The notes beneath the pieces were generated by a model that saw nothing but the letters and a program-made list of their open reading frames with translations, made no database searches and had not been told where the DNA came from. From NCBI RefSeq assembly GCF_007671725.1, contig NZ_VCNM01000002.1, forward strand, positions 682,001 to 746,000: a DNA stretch of 64,000 nt, written 5' to 3'. The DNA comes from Halorubrum depositum (GTDB lineage Archaea > Halobacteriota > Halobacteria > Halobacteriales > Haloferacaceae). A program made the position numbers and the translations under genes. Shown here one piece after another: positions 27,612-36,217 of the stretch. Positions within the stretch are counted from its first letter, which is position 1. The number at the start of each line of letters is the position of its first letter.

Positions 27612-28718
27612 ATGAGCGCCGAGGCTACGGCGCTGCTCGCGTCCGGCGACCTGCTCGCGCAGTCCGGCGGGGTGCTCGCGCAGTGGAACGCCGGTTCGAT
27701 CCAGGCGGTGCTCGACATCCTGCTCGATCCGACGATCTGGCTCGGCGCGGCCGCCGGCGGGGCGTTCGGCGCCGCGCTCGGTGCGCTCCCGGCGTTCATC
27801 TTCACCGGCTTCCTCGTCATCGCCGGCGTGTTCGGCGGCGACGCGGCCTCGGGGGCCGGCGTCGGCGTCGGGTTCGGTCCCGTCTTCGGGCCGCACATCT
27901 CCTTCGCCGGCGGCGCGGCGGCGTCGGCGTACGCGGCGAAGAACGGCGCGATGGAGTCCGGCTTCGACTACCACAACGCGAAGGACATCGGCTTCGCGCT
28001 CGGGAGTCGACCTGACATCCTCGCGGTCGGCGCGGCGTTCGGCGTCTTCGGCATCGTGCTCGAACAGACGCTCCGGAACCTGGCGATCCCGACGGACCCG
28101 ATCGCGTTCACCGTCGTCGCCAGCGCGCTGCTCCACCGGGCGGTGTTCGGCTACTCCGTGATCGGGAACGTCAGCAGCAAGGCGAGCGGCTACTTCGACA
28201 TGGGGCCGTTCGAGCGCGAGGAGATGCGCGATCCGGACGAGGTGCCCGGCGACGGCGACAAGTCCAGCGAGGACCGGCTCGCGGTCGAGCCGTGGCTGCC
28301 GAACATGTACAAGTGGTCGCACGTCGCCGCGATCGGCGCGGCGTCCGGGCTGGCGGCGGCGTACGCCGCGATCCAGACCGGAAACGTCTTCCTCGGGTTC
28401 GGTATCAGCGCGGCGACGCTGCTGTTCCTGAACCTCGGCGTCGACCGGATCCCGGTCACGCACCACATGACGCTCCCGGGCGCGACGGCGTGGGCCGCGT
28501 TCACCGGCGCGGGCTTCAGCGGCACCGTCGGCCTGATCGCCGGGGCCGGGTTCGGGCTCCTCGGCGCGGTGATCGGGGAGGCCTTCCAGCGCGTCTTCTA
28601 CGCGCACGGAGACACGCACGCTGACCCGCCGGCGGCGGCGATCTTCATCACGGCGTCGATCCTCGCGGTGCTGTCGATCCTCGGCGTCCTCGGCTCCATC
28701 TGGGTGCCGGGCACCTAA
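27612..28718 (+). CDS. Polytopic membrane protein of the glp locus (glpX-like, putative glycerol uptake)
   Basis: 368 residues with roughly nine to ten hydrophobic segments rich in Gly and Ala, and a soluble acidic loop near residues 196-230. The ATG follows the glpK stop with no gap, so co-translation with the kinase is almost certain. In Haloferax the equivalent gene is annotated glpX and suspected of glycerol transport; it is not related to the aquaporin GlpF or to the bacterial phosphatase also called GlpX. Transport is inferred from position and topology only. Confidence 0.75.
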   Translation: MSAEATALLASGDLLAQSGGVLAQWNAGSIQAVLDILLDPTIWLGAAAGGAFGAALGALPAFIFTGFLVIAGVFGGDAASGAGVGVGFGPVFGPHISFAGGAAASAYAAKNGAMESGFDYHNAKDIGFALGSRPDILAVGAAFGVFGIVLEQTLRNLAIPTDPIAFTVVASALLHRAVFGYSVIGNVSSKASGYFDMGPFEREEMRDPDEVPGDGDKSSEDRLAVEPWLPNMYKWSHVAAIGAASGLAAAYAAIQTGNVFLGFGISAATLLFLNLGVDRIPVTHHMTLPGATAWAAFTGAGFSGTVGLIAGAGFGLLGAVIGEAFQRVFYAHGDTHADPPAAAIFITASILAVLSILGVLGSIWVPGT

Positions 28719-28735
28719 ACGCCGCCTTCCGATTT

Positions 28736-29137
28736 TTATCCCGTCGGAAGCACCGAGGCAAGAGCCACATACGAAACGACACCAGCGATGATCCCGACAC
28801 CAACCGAGGTAACGAACCCGTGAGTGAACGCGAACGCGGCGACGGCGACGACCGACAGGACCACCAGCCCGATGCCGGCGGCGCCGTGGTGATACGCGCC
28901 CGCCGTCGGGTGGTCGCTGATCGAGGTCCGGTCCGGCTCGGAGACGCGGACGCTCGCGTGATACGGGATGTACAGCCGAGCGCCGATGCCGGCGGTCGCC
29001 GCGGTGATCGAGGCGAACTGAACGTCGACGACGAGCTCGCGGACGAGGAGGAAGGCGGCGATCGCGACGAGCAGCGCGACCGCCTTGCTCCGCTTGTCGG
29101 CTTTGACGACCGACTCGTCGAACTCTGGTTCGGACAT
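28736..29137 (-). CDS. Small integral membrane protein, function unknown
   Basis: 133 residues with four likely membrane spans (AVALLVAIAAFLLVRELV, FASITAATAGIGARLYI, GIGLVVLSVVAVAAFAF, VGVGIIAGVVSYVALAS) and a short charged N-terminus. A polar segment, SVRVSEPDRTSISDHPTAGAY, separates the pairs. It is convergent with the glpX-like gene, ending 18 bp from it. No family is recognised, and nothing links it to glycerol metabolism apart from proximity. Confidence 0.6.
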   Translation of the reverse strand: MSEPEFDESVVKADKRSKAVALLVAIAAFLLVRELVVDVQFASITAATAGIGARLYIPYHASVRVSEPDRTSISDHPTAGAYHHGAAGIGLVVLSVVAVAAFAFTHGFVTSVGVGIIAGVVSYVALASVLPTG

Positions 29138-29279
29138 ACTCCGCGGGAGGCGGGCGGGGGTGTTAAGATTGTGGACGGCGGCGGGAGCGGTCCCGTCTCC
29201 GTTCCCGCTCCCGGTCGCGATCGCCGGGCGGCGACGGCGTTCGAGGTGGATTTAACGTCGCCGGGCGCGAGGGGCCGGT

Positions 29280-29486
29280 ATGAACGCGGAGACGCTGGGG
29301 CTCGAGAGACGCGACGGTCGCAACATGGTCGCGGTCGCCGGGGTCGTCACCCTCGTGGTGGTGGTGACCGCGGAGGGACCGATCGGCGCGCGAGTCGTCG
29401 CGGGCGCGATCGTCGGCGCCGTCGCGGCCGCCGTGTTCGTCGCCTCGACGCTGCTGATAAACCGATACAAGCCCGATCACTGGTGA
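29280..29486 (+). CDS. Small two-span membrane protein
   Basis: 68 residues: a polar start (MNAETLGLERRDGRN), two hydrophobic segments (MVAVAGVVTLVVVVTA and VVAGAIVGAVAAAVFVASTLL) and a basic end, INRYKPDHW. The composition is that of a genuine haloarchaeal membrane peptide rather than chance. It lies between a divergent membrane-protein gene and the Cdc6-like gene. Function unknown. Confidence 0.55.
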   Translation: MNAETLGLERRDGRNMVAVAGVVTLVVVVTAEGPIGARVVAGAIVGAVAAAVFVASTLLINRYKPDHW

Positions 29487-29574
29487 GGCGGCGTCGGTCG
29501 TCCGGCCGGAGTCCGCCGCGACAGCGCCGTCGCGGTTCGTGTCTGTTTTATTCGGACGCGCTGGAGGGTCGACC

Positions 29575-30747
29575 GTGAACATCGACGATCGGATCGAGCG
29601 CCGGCTGGGGTACGACGCCGGGGCCGGCGTCCTCGTCGACCTCGACGCCGTCTCGCCCGTCTCGCACGCGGAGTCCCCGACCGGCCGGGGACCGGTGTTC
29701 GAGCGGCTACTCGACGTGTTCAGCCCGGCGTTCTCCGGTTCGCTCCCCCCGAGCACCTACGTGCACGGCCCGAAGGGGAGCGGGAAGTCGGCCGCCGTCT
29801 CCGCGCTGTTCGACCGGCTGGCGGCACACAGCGGCCCGCGCCGCGCCATCCAGACCGCGACGCGGGCGGTCGAGCCGACGCTGCCGGGATTCGTCTACGT
29901 CGACGCGCGGCGCGGCTCGACGCGGTTCCGACTCTACCACGACGTCCTCTCGACGATCGGCGACGACCCGGTCCCCGAACACGGGATCGGCACCGACGAG
30001 CTCGCCGATGAGCTGCGGGAGGGCGTCCGCACCGGTCCGGAGGTGGTCGTCGCCGTCGACCACACGAACGAGCCGGAGACCCCGGACGCGACGACCGTCG
30101 TCGACTGGCTCACCGAGGTCAGCGAGCACATCGCGCCCGTCTGTCTCGGTCGGGACCCGCCCGACGCGATCGGGTGGGAGCCCGAGGCCGCCGTGGCGTT
30201 CGAACCGTACCGGCGCCACGTGCTCGTCGAGCTGCTGACGAGCCGGTGTTCGACCGGGCTCGGGCGCGACGCGATCAGCCACGACCAGATCCGCGAGGTC
30301 AGCGAGTGGGCCGACGGCGACGCCCACGACGCGCTCGCCGCGATCGCCGGCGCCGCGATCAGCGCGGAGCGGGCGGGCGCCTCCACGGTCCGGCCGGTCG
30401 ACCTCGACGCCGGGATCGAGGGCGTGCCGAAGCCCGGCGCCGCGCTGGGGCGGGTGCTCGCACTCTCCGAGAGCCGGCGGCGGCTGCTGTACGAGCTGGT
30501 CAGCCTGCCGGAGGACGACCGGGAATCGGTGAGCGCGGCGACGGAGACGATCGCCTCGCGGCCCGCGGTCGACCTCTCGGCGTCCACCGTGCGTCGGGTG
30601 CTGTACGAGCTCGCGGACGCGGGGTTGCTCGACCGGGTGACGGTCCGCCAGAGCGGCGGGAAGGGGCGACCGCCGAGCCGGCTCGTCCCGCGGTTCCCGA
30701 CGCTCGTGTTCCGGGAGCTGTTCGACCGGCCGTCGTGGTCGGCCTGA
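29575..30747 (+). CDS. Orc1/Cdc6-like AAA ATPase with winged-helix C-terminus
   Basis: 390 residues. The GTG start is chosen because GGAGGG lies six bases before it. Walker A GPKGSGKSAA is near residues 64-73. The Walker B region reads VVVAVDHTNE, with His where Orc1/Cdc6 proteins have Glu, so ATP hydrolysis may be altered. The last 100 residues form a winged helix (LSESRRRLLYELVSLPED, then VRRVLYELADAGLLDRV). It is shorter and more divergent than initiator Orc1 proteins, and I see no origin repeats beside it. Likely a Cdc6-like paralogue of unknown role. Confidence 0.75.
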   Translation: MNIDDRIERRLGYDAGAGVLVDLDAVSPVSHAESPTGRGPVFERLLDVFSPAFSGSLPPSTYVHGPKGSGKSAAVSALFDRLAAHSGPRRAIQTATRAVEPTLPGFVYVDARRGSTRFRLYHDVLSTIGDDPVPEHGIGTDELADELREGVRTGPEVVVAVDHTNEPETPDATTVVDWLTEVSEHIAPVCLGRDPPDAIGWEPEAAVAFEPYRRHVLVELLTSRCSTGLGRDAISHDQIREVSEWADGDAHDALAAIAGAAISAERAGASTVRPVDLDAGIEGVPKPGAALGRVLALSESRRRLLYELVSLPEDDRESVSAATETIASRPAVDLSASTVRRVLYELADAGLLDRVTVRQSGGKGRPPSRLVPRFPTLVFRELFDRPSWSA

Positions 30748-30875
30748 CGCGACCGACCGATCGACCGAGCCGTCGCGGCCGACGCCCGCTGATCCCCCCC
30801 CTTTCTCGACGCTCGCGGCCGACTCCCGCCGCGCGCGAACGCAAGACAGTTGCGCCCGGCCGCCCGACCGCCGGT

Positions 30876-31559
30876 ATGGTGCCGCCCCTCGCGTTGGACA
30901 TCGACGGGACGCTGACGACGCCGAGCGGTCGGATCGATCCCCGCACTTTCGAACTGTTGCCCGACTGGGACGCGCCGGTCGTCTTCGCGACGGGGAAGGC
31001 GTTCCCCTACCCGGTCGCGCTGGCGCACTTCCTCGGCCGGGCCGAGACCGTCATCGCCGAGAACGGCGGGGTCGCGCACGTCGACGGCGAGACGGCGGTC
31101 CTCGGCGACCCGGCGGTCCCGCGGGCCGTCGTCGAGGCCTACGAGGCGCGCGGCGGGGAGATCGGGTGGGGCAACGGCGATACGGTGAACCGCTGGCGCG
31201 AGACGGAGGTGGCGCTGTCGCTCGACGCCGACGAGGCGCTGCTCCGCGAGGTCGCCGCGGCGGCCGAGAGCCGCGTCGAGGTCGTCGACACCGGCTACGC
31301 GTACCACGTCAAGTCGCCCGACGTGAGCAAGGGGAAGGCGCTCGAACGCGTCGCCGAGGCGCTCGGGCTCGCCGGCGCCGAGTTCGTCGCCGTCGGCGAC
31401 AGCGAGAACGACGCCTCGACGTTCGGCGTCGCCGGCGAGTCGTACGCGGTCGCCAACGCGGACGCGACCGCCCGCGACGCCGCCGACGTCGTCCTCGACG
31501 AGGGGTTCATGGACGGGACGGAGGCGGTGCTGGCCGAGCTTCGCGAGCGGGGCGGGTGA
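30876..31559 (+). CDS. Phosphoglycolate phosphatase (archaeal HAD type)
   Basis: 227 residues, the usual length of archaeal phosphoglycolate phosphatase. The HAD nucleophile motif is ALDIDGTLT at residues 6-14; VFATGKAF follows with the second motif; KGKALERVAEALGL and AVGDSENDASTFGVAG complete the third and fourth. It removes phosphate from 2-phosphoglycolate, a product of DNA end repair or oxygenase activity. The related sugar-phosphate phosphatases of the Cof group look similar, so substrate certainty is moderate. It stands alone, 128 bp after the Cdc6-like gene. Confidence 0.85.
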   Translation: MVPPLALDIDGTLTTPSGRIDPRTFELLPDWDAPVVFATGKAFPYPVALAHFLGRAETVIAENGGVAHVDGETAVLGDPAVPRAVVEAYEARGGEIGWGNGDTVNRWRETEVALSLDADEALLREVAAAAESRVEVVDTGYAYHVKSPDVSKGKALERVAEALGLAGAEFVAVGDSENDASTFGVAGESYAVANADATARDAADVVLDEGFMDGTEAVLAELRERGG

Positions 31560-31641
31560 CGGGCCGCGGTCGCCGGCTGTCTCGAGGCCGCCGCGACGCC
31601 CCGCCGCAACCGCTTTGTCCGTCGTGAGCGTGTGACGCGGT

Positions 31642-32151
31642 ATGACCGGACGGATCGAGGCGATTCACGTCGCGCCCGAGGCGGGCGCGCCCATGGAGGA
31701 GCGAGACTGCGTCGAGGCGGTCTCCGGGCGGGGACTGCGCGGCGACCGGTACTTCCTCGAGCGCGGGACCTACTCGCGGTCGGCGCGCGACGTGAGCCGC
31801 GAGCTGTCGCTGATCGAGGGCGAGACGCTCGACGCCGTCGAGCGCGACTACGGGGTCGCCGTCGGTCCCGACGAGCACCGGCGCAACCTCACTACCGGCG
31901 GTATCGGGCTCAACCGCCTCGTCGGGACGCGGTTCCGCGTCGGCGACGCGACCTGCGAGGGGGTCGAGCTCTGCGAGCCGTGCTCGTACCTCGAATCGCT
32001 GCTCGAACGCGAGGGGGTCCGCGAGGCGCTGGTGCACCGGGGCGGGCTCCGCGCCAGGATCGTCGAGGACGGCGCGATCGAGACCGGCGCGTCGATCCGG
32101 ATCCTCGGCGACGCGGCGGACGCGGCGCGCCCGCGGCTCGACGACGCGTAG
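31642..32151 (+). CDS. MOSC domain protein
   Basis: 169 residues. The blocks EAVSGRGLRGDRYF, RNLTTGGIGLNRLVGTRFRVGD and CEGVELCEPCSYLE form a complete MOSC domain, the C-terminal fold of molybdenum cofactor sulfurase. The cysteine in ELCEPC is the likely sulfur carrier. Stand-alone MOSC proteins are thought to move sulfur to metal cofactors or to detoxify N-hydroxylated compounds. No molybdenum enzyme gene is in the window, so the partner is unknown. Confidence 0.88.
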   Translation: MTGRIEAIHVAPEAGAPMEERDCVEAVSGRGLRGDRYFLERGTYSRSARDVSRELSLIEGETLDAVERDYGVAVGPDEHRRNLTTGGIGLNRLVGTRFRVGDATCEGVELCEPCSYLESLLEREGVREALVHRGGLRARIVEDGAIETGASIRILGDAADAARPRLDDA

Positions 32152-32200
32152 TCGCGAGCGCACCGCGACGACGCGGCCCCGTTCGGCGCCGCACCGCCGC

Positions 32201-32485
32201 TCACGTCGTGAACAGTTCGGTGTCGTCGGGGACGGCGAACAGCCCCAGCCGGACGCCGGCGTCGAGCCACCCGTAGCCGTACGAGTACGACGCGAGCGCG
32301 TTCACCGGGTCGCCGCCCTCGCGGAAGTGTCGCCCGTCTTCGAGGTACGACTCGGCCATCTCGGTCACGTCGGCCGCGGCCTCGCCGAGGGGGGTGTCGG
32401 CCGGCGGCCGCGGATCCGCGACCGCCAGCGCGTCCGCGAGCATGCGCTCGTAGCGGTCCGTCTTCTCCTCTAAGTCGGCGCTCAT
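32201..32485 (-). CDS. DUF357 family protein
   Basis: 94 residues. MAESYLEDGRHFREGGDPVNALASYSYGYGWLDAG is the DUF357 helical-repeat block, a family found in archaea and often next to RNase P or tRNA-processing genes. The protein is all-helical by appearance, with an acidic N-terminus. It diverges from rnp3, 113 bp away, which fits that association. The biochemical function is not established. Confidence 0.85.
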   Translation of the reverse strand: MSADLEEKTDRYERMLADALAVADPRPPADTPLGEAAADVTEMAESYLEDGRHFREGGDPVNALASYSYGYGWLDAGVRLGLFAVPDDTELFTT

Positions 32486-32598
32486 GGGCTCCGGTTCCCG
32501 CGAGCGACGCAAAAGTCTCCCGGGGGCGACGGGGCGAGCCCCCGCCCCCGCCGCCCCAAAGCGCAACGACGATACCGACGGAGCCGAAACGGTCGGCC

Positions 32599-33324
32599 AT
32601 GTACGAGGCCGTTCACGCCCACCCCGACGGCGACGCGACCGTCGCCCGCCACGCGGCCACCGCGGCGCGGTACGGCTACGACGGGGTCGTCGTCCGCACG
32701 CGGGACGCGCTCGCCCCGGCCGGCGAGGACGGCGAACCCCCGGAGGAGGCGGCGACGCTCCGGGAGGCGTACGGCGTCGACGTCGTCGACGCGGTCGAGA
32801 TCGACGTCGACGACGCCACGAGCGCATCGGGCGCGGTGGGCAACTACCGGTCCGAGCGGACCGTCGTCTGTCTCGTCGGCGGCGACGACGGGCTCAACCG
32901 GTTCGCGGTCGAGGAGCCGCGGGTCGACGTCCTCGCGCGCCCGATGGACGGGCCGGGGGAGTTCAACCACGTCCTCGCGAAGGCGGCCCGCGACAACGGG
33001 GTCCACGTGGAGTTCGACCTCGGCCCGCTGCTCCGCGCGAGCGGCGGGAAGCGGGTGCGGGCGCTCTCCGACCTGCGGAAGCTCCGCGAGATCGTGACCT
33101 ACTACGACGCGCCCCACGTCGTCAGCGCGAACCCGCGCTCGCACCTCGCGCTCCGGGCGCCCCGCGAGCTGGTCGCCGCCGCCGAGGCGGTCGGGTTCGA
33201 CCCGGAGTGGGTCGAGGAGGGGCTCCGTGCGTGGAGCGAGATCGCGGCGCGCAACCGGGAGCGGCGCTCCGAGGCCTTCATAGAGCCGGGGGTCCGACGT
33301 GGCAGGTATGAAGAAGACGGTTGA
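32599..33324 (+). CDS. rnp3: Ribonuclease P protein component 3 (Rpp30)
   Basis: 241 residues with the PHP-like TIM barrel of archaeal Rpp30: YEAVHAHPDGDATV at the start, GYDGVVVRTR, VEEPRVDVLARP and GVHVEFDLGPLLRASGGKRVR. It is one of the protein subunits that, with RNase P RNA, trims the 5' leader from pre-tRNA. Its last 17 bp overlap the methyltransferase gene, and rnp2 follows, forming the well-known archaeal RNase P-proteasome cluster. Confidence 0.93.
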   Translation: MYEAVHAHPDGDATVARHAATAARYGYDGVVVRTRDALAPAGEDGEPPEEAATLREAYGVDVVDAVEIDVDDATSASGAVGNYRSERTVVCLVGGDDGLNRFAVEEPRVDVLARPMDGPGEFNHVLAKAARDNGVHVEFDLGPLLRASGGKRVRALSDLRKLREIVTYYDAPHVVSANPRSHLALRAPRELVAAAEAVGFDPEWVEEGLRAWSEIAARNRERRSEAFIEPGVRRGRYEEDG

Positions 33325-33937
33325 GGAGCACGCGGCGCGCTTCTCCGAGAAGGCGGCGGAGTACGACGACTCGAAGAGCGACGAGTACCACGCGTGTGCG
33401 AGCCTCGTCGTCGAGCACGCCGGCCCGACCCCCGACGACGTGGTCCTCGACCTGGGCGCCGGCACCGGAGCCATCGCGCTGGCGCTCGCGCCCGACGCCG
33501 AACGCGTGCTCGCCCGCGACGTCAGCGAGGGGATGATGGACGAGGGGCGCCGGAAGGCGGAGGAGCGCGGGCTCGCGAACGTCGAGTTCGCGTACGGCGA
33601 GTTCCGCGAGCCCGAGGTCGACCCGGACCAGCGGGTCGACGTCGTCACCTCGAACTTCGCGCTCCACCACCTCGCGGACGACGAGAAGCGCGAGGCGATC
33701 CGCGTGATGGCCGCGACGGGGGCCCGCCGGATCGTCCTCGGCGACGTCGCGTTCTTCGAGGAGGCGGACCCGGAGGCGCCGTTTTACGGCCCCGATGTCG
33801 ACGACCCGGCCACCGTGGGGACCCTCGTCGAGGCGTTCACCGCCGAGGGGTTCGCGGTGACCGCGGTCGAGCGCGTCCACGACCAGGTCGCCGTGATCGT
33901 CGCGGAGCGGCTCGGCGGCGACGCGGGCGGGGAGTGA
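33308..33937 (+). CDS. SAM-dependent methyltransferase (class I)
   Basis: 209 residues from the ATG giving MKKTVEEHAARF; a GTG three codons earlier is also possible. The SAM-binding motif VLDLGAGTGAIALALA lies near residues 42-57 and VTSNFALHHLADDEKREAIR is motif IV and beyond. The gene is embedded between rnp3 and rnp2, overlapping the former, so a link to tRNA or RNA processing is suggested by context. The substrate cannot be told from sequence. Confidence 0.88.
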   Translation: MKKTVEEHAARFSEKAAEYDDSKSDEYHACASLVVEHAGPTPDDVVLDLGAGTGAIALALAPDAERVLARDVSEGMMDEGRRKAEERGLANVEFAYGEFREPEVDPDQRVDVVTSNFALHHLADDEKREAIRVMAATGARRIVLGDVAFFEEADPEAPFYGPDVDDPATVGTLVEAFTAEGFAVTAVERVHDQVAVIVAERLGGDAGGE

Positions 33938-33947
33938 GCCGAGCCCG

Positions 33948-34427
33948 ATGAAACACCTCCCCAAGCACCTCCGACCGCGCTGGCGGTACGTCGCGGTCGG
34001 CATCGAGACGTGGCCCGACGCCGACCTCGGACGCCGCTCCTTCCAGCGCGCGCTCTGGTACGCCGCCGGCAACCTGATCGGCGACGCGGGCAGCGCCGAC
34101 GCCGACCTCACGCTGCTCTCGTTCGCGCACGGCGACGGGACGGGGGAAGCGGTGGTCAGGGTCCGGCACGGCCACGTCGCCGAGGCGCGCGCGGCGATCG
34201 CCTGCGTGAGCGAGGTCGACGGCGACCCCGTCGGGATCCACGTCCGTGGAATCTCGGGGACGGTGCGTGCCTGTGAGGAAAGATATATGGGTCGCGCGGG
34301 CGCTAATTCGACACAGCGAGACGTCGCGTTCGGGGACGCCGAGCGGCCCGCGGTCGTGCGCGAGGACGCGTGCGACGTGTGGGTCGAGTCGGGTTACGTC
34401 GGCGCGGCGGCGTTCGACATCGAGTGA
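33948..34427 (+). CDS. rnp2: Ribonuclease P protein component 2 (Pop5)
   Basis: 159 residues. The N-terminus MKHLPKHLRPRWRYVAVGIE and the middle block GTGEAVVRVRHGHVAEARAAI are the Pop5/Rpp14 fold; ISGTVRACEERYMG is a conserved C-terminal segment. With Rpp30 it forms the heterotetramer that activates RNase P RNA. It follows the methyltransferase by 10 bp and ends 4 bp before psmA, so these genes are probably co-transcribed. An AT-rich GATATATGG at 34282-34290 inside the gene might be an internal promoter for psmA. Confidence 0.92.
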   Translation: MKHLPKHLRPRWRYVAVGIETWPDADLGRRSFQRALWYAAGNLIGDAGSADADLTLLSFAHGDGTGEAVVRVRHGHVAEARAAIACVSEVDGDPVGIHVRGISGTVRACEERYMGRAGANSTQRDVAFGDAERPAVVREDACDVWVESGYVGAAAFDIE

Positions 34428-34431
34428 TATC

Positions 34432-35235
34432 ATGCAGGGCCAATCCCAACAGCAGGCGTACGACCGAGGCATCACCATCTTCTCTCCCGACGGCAGGCTC
34501 TACCAGGTCGAGTACGCCCGGGAGGCGGTGAAACGCGGGACGGCGAGCGTCGGCGTCCGCGCCGAGGACGGCGTCGTCCTCGCGGCGGACAAGCGCGCCC
34601 GCTCCCCGCTGATGGAGCCGGCGAGCATCGAGAAGCTCCACAAGGCCGACGACCACGTCGGCGTCGCGAGCGCGGGCCACGTCGCCGACGCCCGCCAGCT
34701 CATCGACTTCGCGCGCCGGCAGGCGCAGGTGAACCGCCTGCGCTACGGCGAGGCGATCGGCATCGAGACGCTGACGAAGACGATCACCGACCACATCCAG
34801 CAGTACACGCAGGTCGGCGGCGCGCGCCCCTTCGGCGTCGCGCTGATCGTCGGCGGGATCGAGAACGGCGAGCCGCGCCTCTTCGAGACCGACCCCTCCG
34901 GCACCCCCTACGAGTGGCAGGCCCTCTCGATCGGTTCCGACCGGAGCGACCTCCGGGACTACCTCGAGGAGGAGTACGAGGAGGGGCTCTCCACCGACGA
35001 GGCGGTCGGGCTCGCGCTCGACACCCTCGCGCAGTCGAACGACGGCGAGCTGGCGCCCGACGGCGTCGGCGTCGCCACGATCACCGTCGAGGACGACGAC
35101 GGCTACACCGAGCGGTCGAACGAGGAGATCGAGGCGATCCTCGACGAGCGCGACCTGCTCGCGGGCGAGGAGGACGAGGACGGCGCCGAGGACGCGGGCG
35201 ACGCCGAGGACGCGGGCGACGCCGACGAGGAGTAA
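34432..35235 (+). CDS. psmA: Proteasome alpha subunit
   Basis: 267 residues. The N-terminal gate and H0 region AYDRGITIFSPDGRLYQVEYA is the alpha-subunit signature, followed by GVVLAADKRARSPLMEPASIEKL and the GGARPFGVALIVGG block. Seven such subunits form the outer rings of the 20S proteasome that gate substrate entry. The C-terminal 20 residues are an acidic repeat (AEDAGDAEDAGDADEE) beyond the usual HbYX-adjacent core. A T-run terminator lies 20 bp after the stop, marking the end of the RNase P-proteasome unit. Confidence 0.97.
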   Translation: MQGQSQQQAYDRGITIFSPDGRLYQVEYAREAVKRGTASVGVRAEDGVVLAADKRARSPLMEPASIEKLHKADDHVGVASAGHVADARQLIDFARRQAQVNRLRYGEAIGIETLTKTITDHIQQYTQVGGARPFGVALIVGGIENGEPRLFETDPSGTPYEWQALSIGSDRSDLRDYLEEEYEEGLSTDEAVGLALDTLAQSNDGELAPDGVGVATITVEDDDGYTERSNEEIEAILDERDLLAGEEDEDGAEDAGDAEDAGDADEE

Positions 35236-35254
35236 GGCGCCCGCCGCTCGGCCG

Positions 35255-35262
35255 TTTTTTTT
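35255..35262 (+). terminator. Oligo-T transcription terminator after psmA
   Basis: Eight consecutive T residues directly after CGGCCG, in otherwise GC-rich DNA, 20 bp past the psmA stop. Oligo-T tracts are the standard archaeal termination signal, recognised by RNA polymerase and the aCPSF1 nuclease (encoded about 1.7 kb further on). Confidence 0.65.
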
Positions 35263-35318
35263 GGAGCGATCGCCGCGACCGCGGCGACCCGTCCGCCTCG
35301 CGCCCGGTCGGGAGAGTT

Positions 35319-36215
35319 ATGCCGACGGGGGCCGACCGACGACGCGTGCAGAAGACGGTACTCATCACCGGCTGTTCCTCGGGTATCGGCCGCGCCGCGG
35401 CACACGCGTTCAACGACGAGGGCTGGACCGTGTACGCGACCGCGCGGAACCCCGCGGACGTCGAGACGCTGGGCGAGGCGGGCTGTGAACTGGCCACGCT
35501 CGACGTCACCGACCAGTCCGACGTCGACCGCGTCGTCGACCGGATCTTAGACGAGGAGGGGAAGATAGACGCCGTGGTCAACAACGCGGGATACGGCCAG
35601 TTCGGGCCGATCGAGGACGTGTCGACCGCGAAGGTACACGAGCAGTTCGACGTGAACGTGTACGGGCCGCACCGACTCGTCAAGGCGGTGTTGCCGGCGA
35701 TGCGCCGCGAGCGCGACGGGACGATCGTCAACGTCTCGTCGGTCGCCGGGCGCGTCTCGTTCCCCGGCGGCGGCGTCTACTCCGGGTCGAAGTTCGCCCT
35801 GGAGGCGATGTCGGACGCGCTCCGCAACGAGGTCGCCGAGCACGGGATCGACGTCGTCGTCGTCGAACCGGGGCCGGTGAAGACGAACTTCTCGAGGCGC
35901 GCGCAGTCCGAGGCGGGCGTCGATCCGGACGGAGAGGGCGGCGACGACGCCGACGGAGACGACGGCGTCGACCGCTCCGGCGCCTACGACGAGTTCTACG
36001 CGATGTTCGAGGACGCGCAGCTGATCGGCGGCGACGGCCCCGGCGCGGTCGAGCCCGAGCTCGTCGCCGACGCCGTCTACGACGCCGCCAGCGCGACGCG
36101 GCCCCCGGCGCGGGTCCAGCCCGGCACGGCCGCCCGCGTCGGCGTGCTCGCGCGCTTCCTCCCCGACGCGGTGTTCGACCGGGGATACGAGCTCGTCCGG
36201 AAGTTCACGTCGTAG
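35319..36215 (+). CDS. Short-chain dehydrogenase/reductase
   Basis: 298 residues from the ATG, or 289 from a GTG at 35346 which begins directly at VQKTVLITG, where most relatives start; the shorter form is quite likely. The cofactor motif TGCSSGIGRA, NNAG in VVNNAGYGQFG, and the catalytic YSGSK (Tyr-x-x-x-Lys) are intact, with the upstream serine in NVSSVAG. An acidic insert of about 20 residues (DPDGEGGDDADGDDGVD) interrupts the substrate lid. It reduces or oxidises an unknown alcohol or ketone. Confidence 0.88.
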   Translation: MPTGADRRRVQKTVLITGCSSGIGRAAAHAFNDEGWTVYATARNPADVETLGEAGCELATLDVTDQSDVDRVVDRILDEEGKIDAVVNNAGYGQFGPIEDVSTAKVHEQFDVNVYGPHRLVKAVLPAMRRERDGTIVNVSSVAGRVSFPGGGVYSGSKFALEAMSDALRNEVAEHGIDVVVVEPGPVKTNFSRRAQSEAGVDPDGEGGDDADGDDGVDRSGAYDEFYAMFEDAQLIGGDGPGAVEPELVADAVYDAASATRPPARVQPGTAARVGVLARFLPDAVFDRGYELVRKFTS

Positions 36216-36217
36216 CG

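Noticed and set aside
30748-30875. A replication origin beside the Cdc6-like gene
   Set aside because: I found no repeated origin-recognition motifs or extended AT-rich unwinding element in either flanking spacer.
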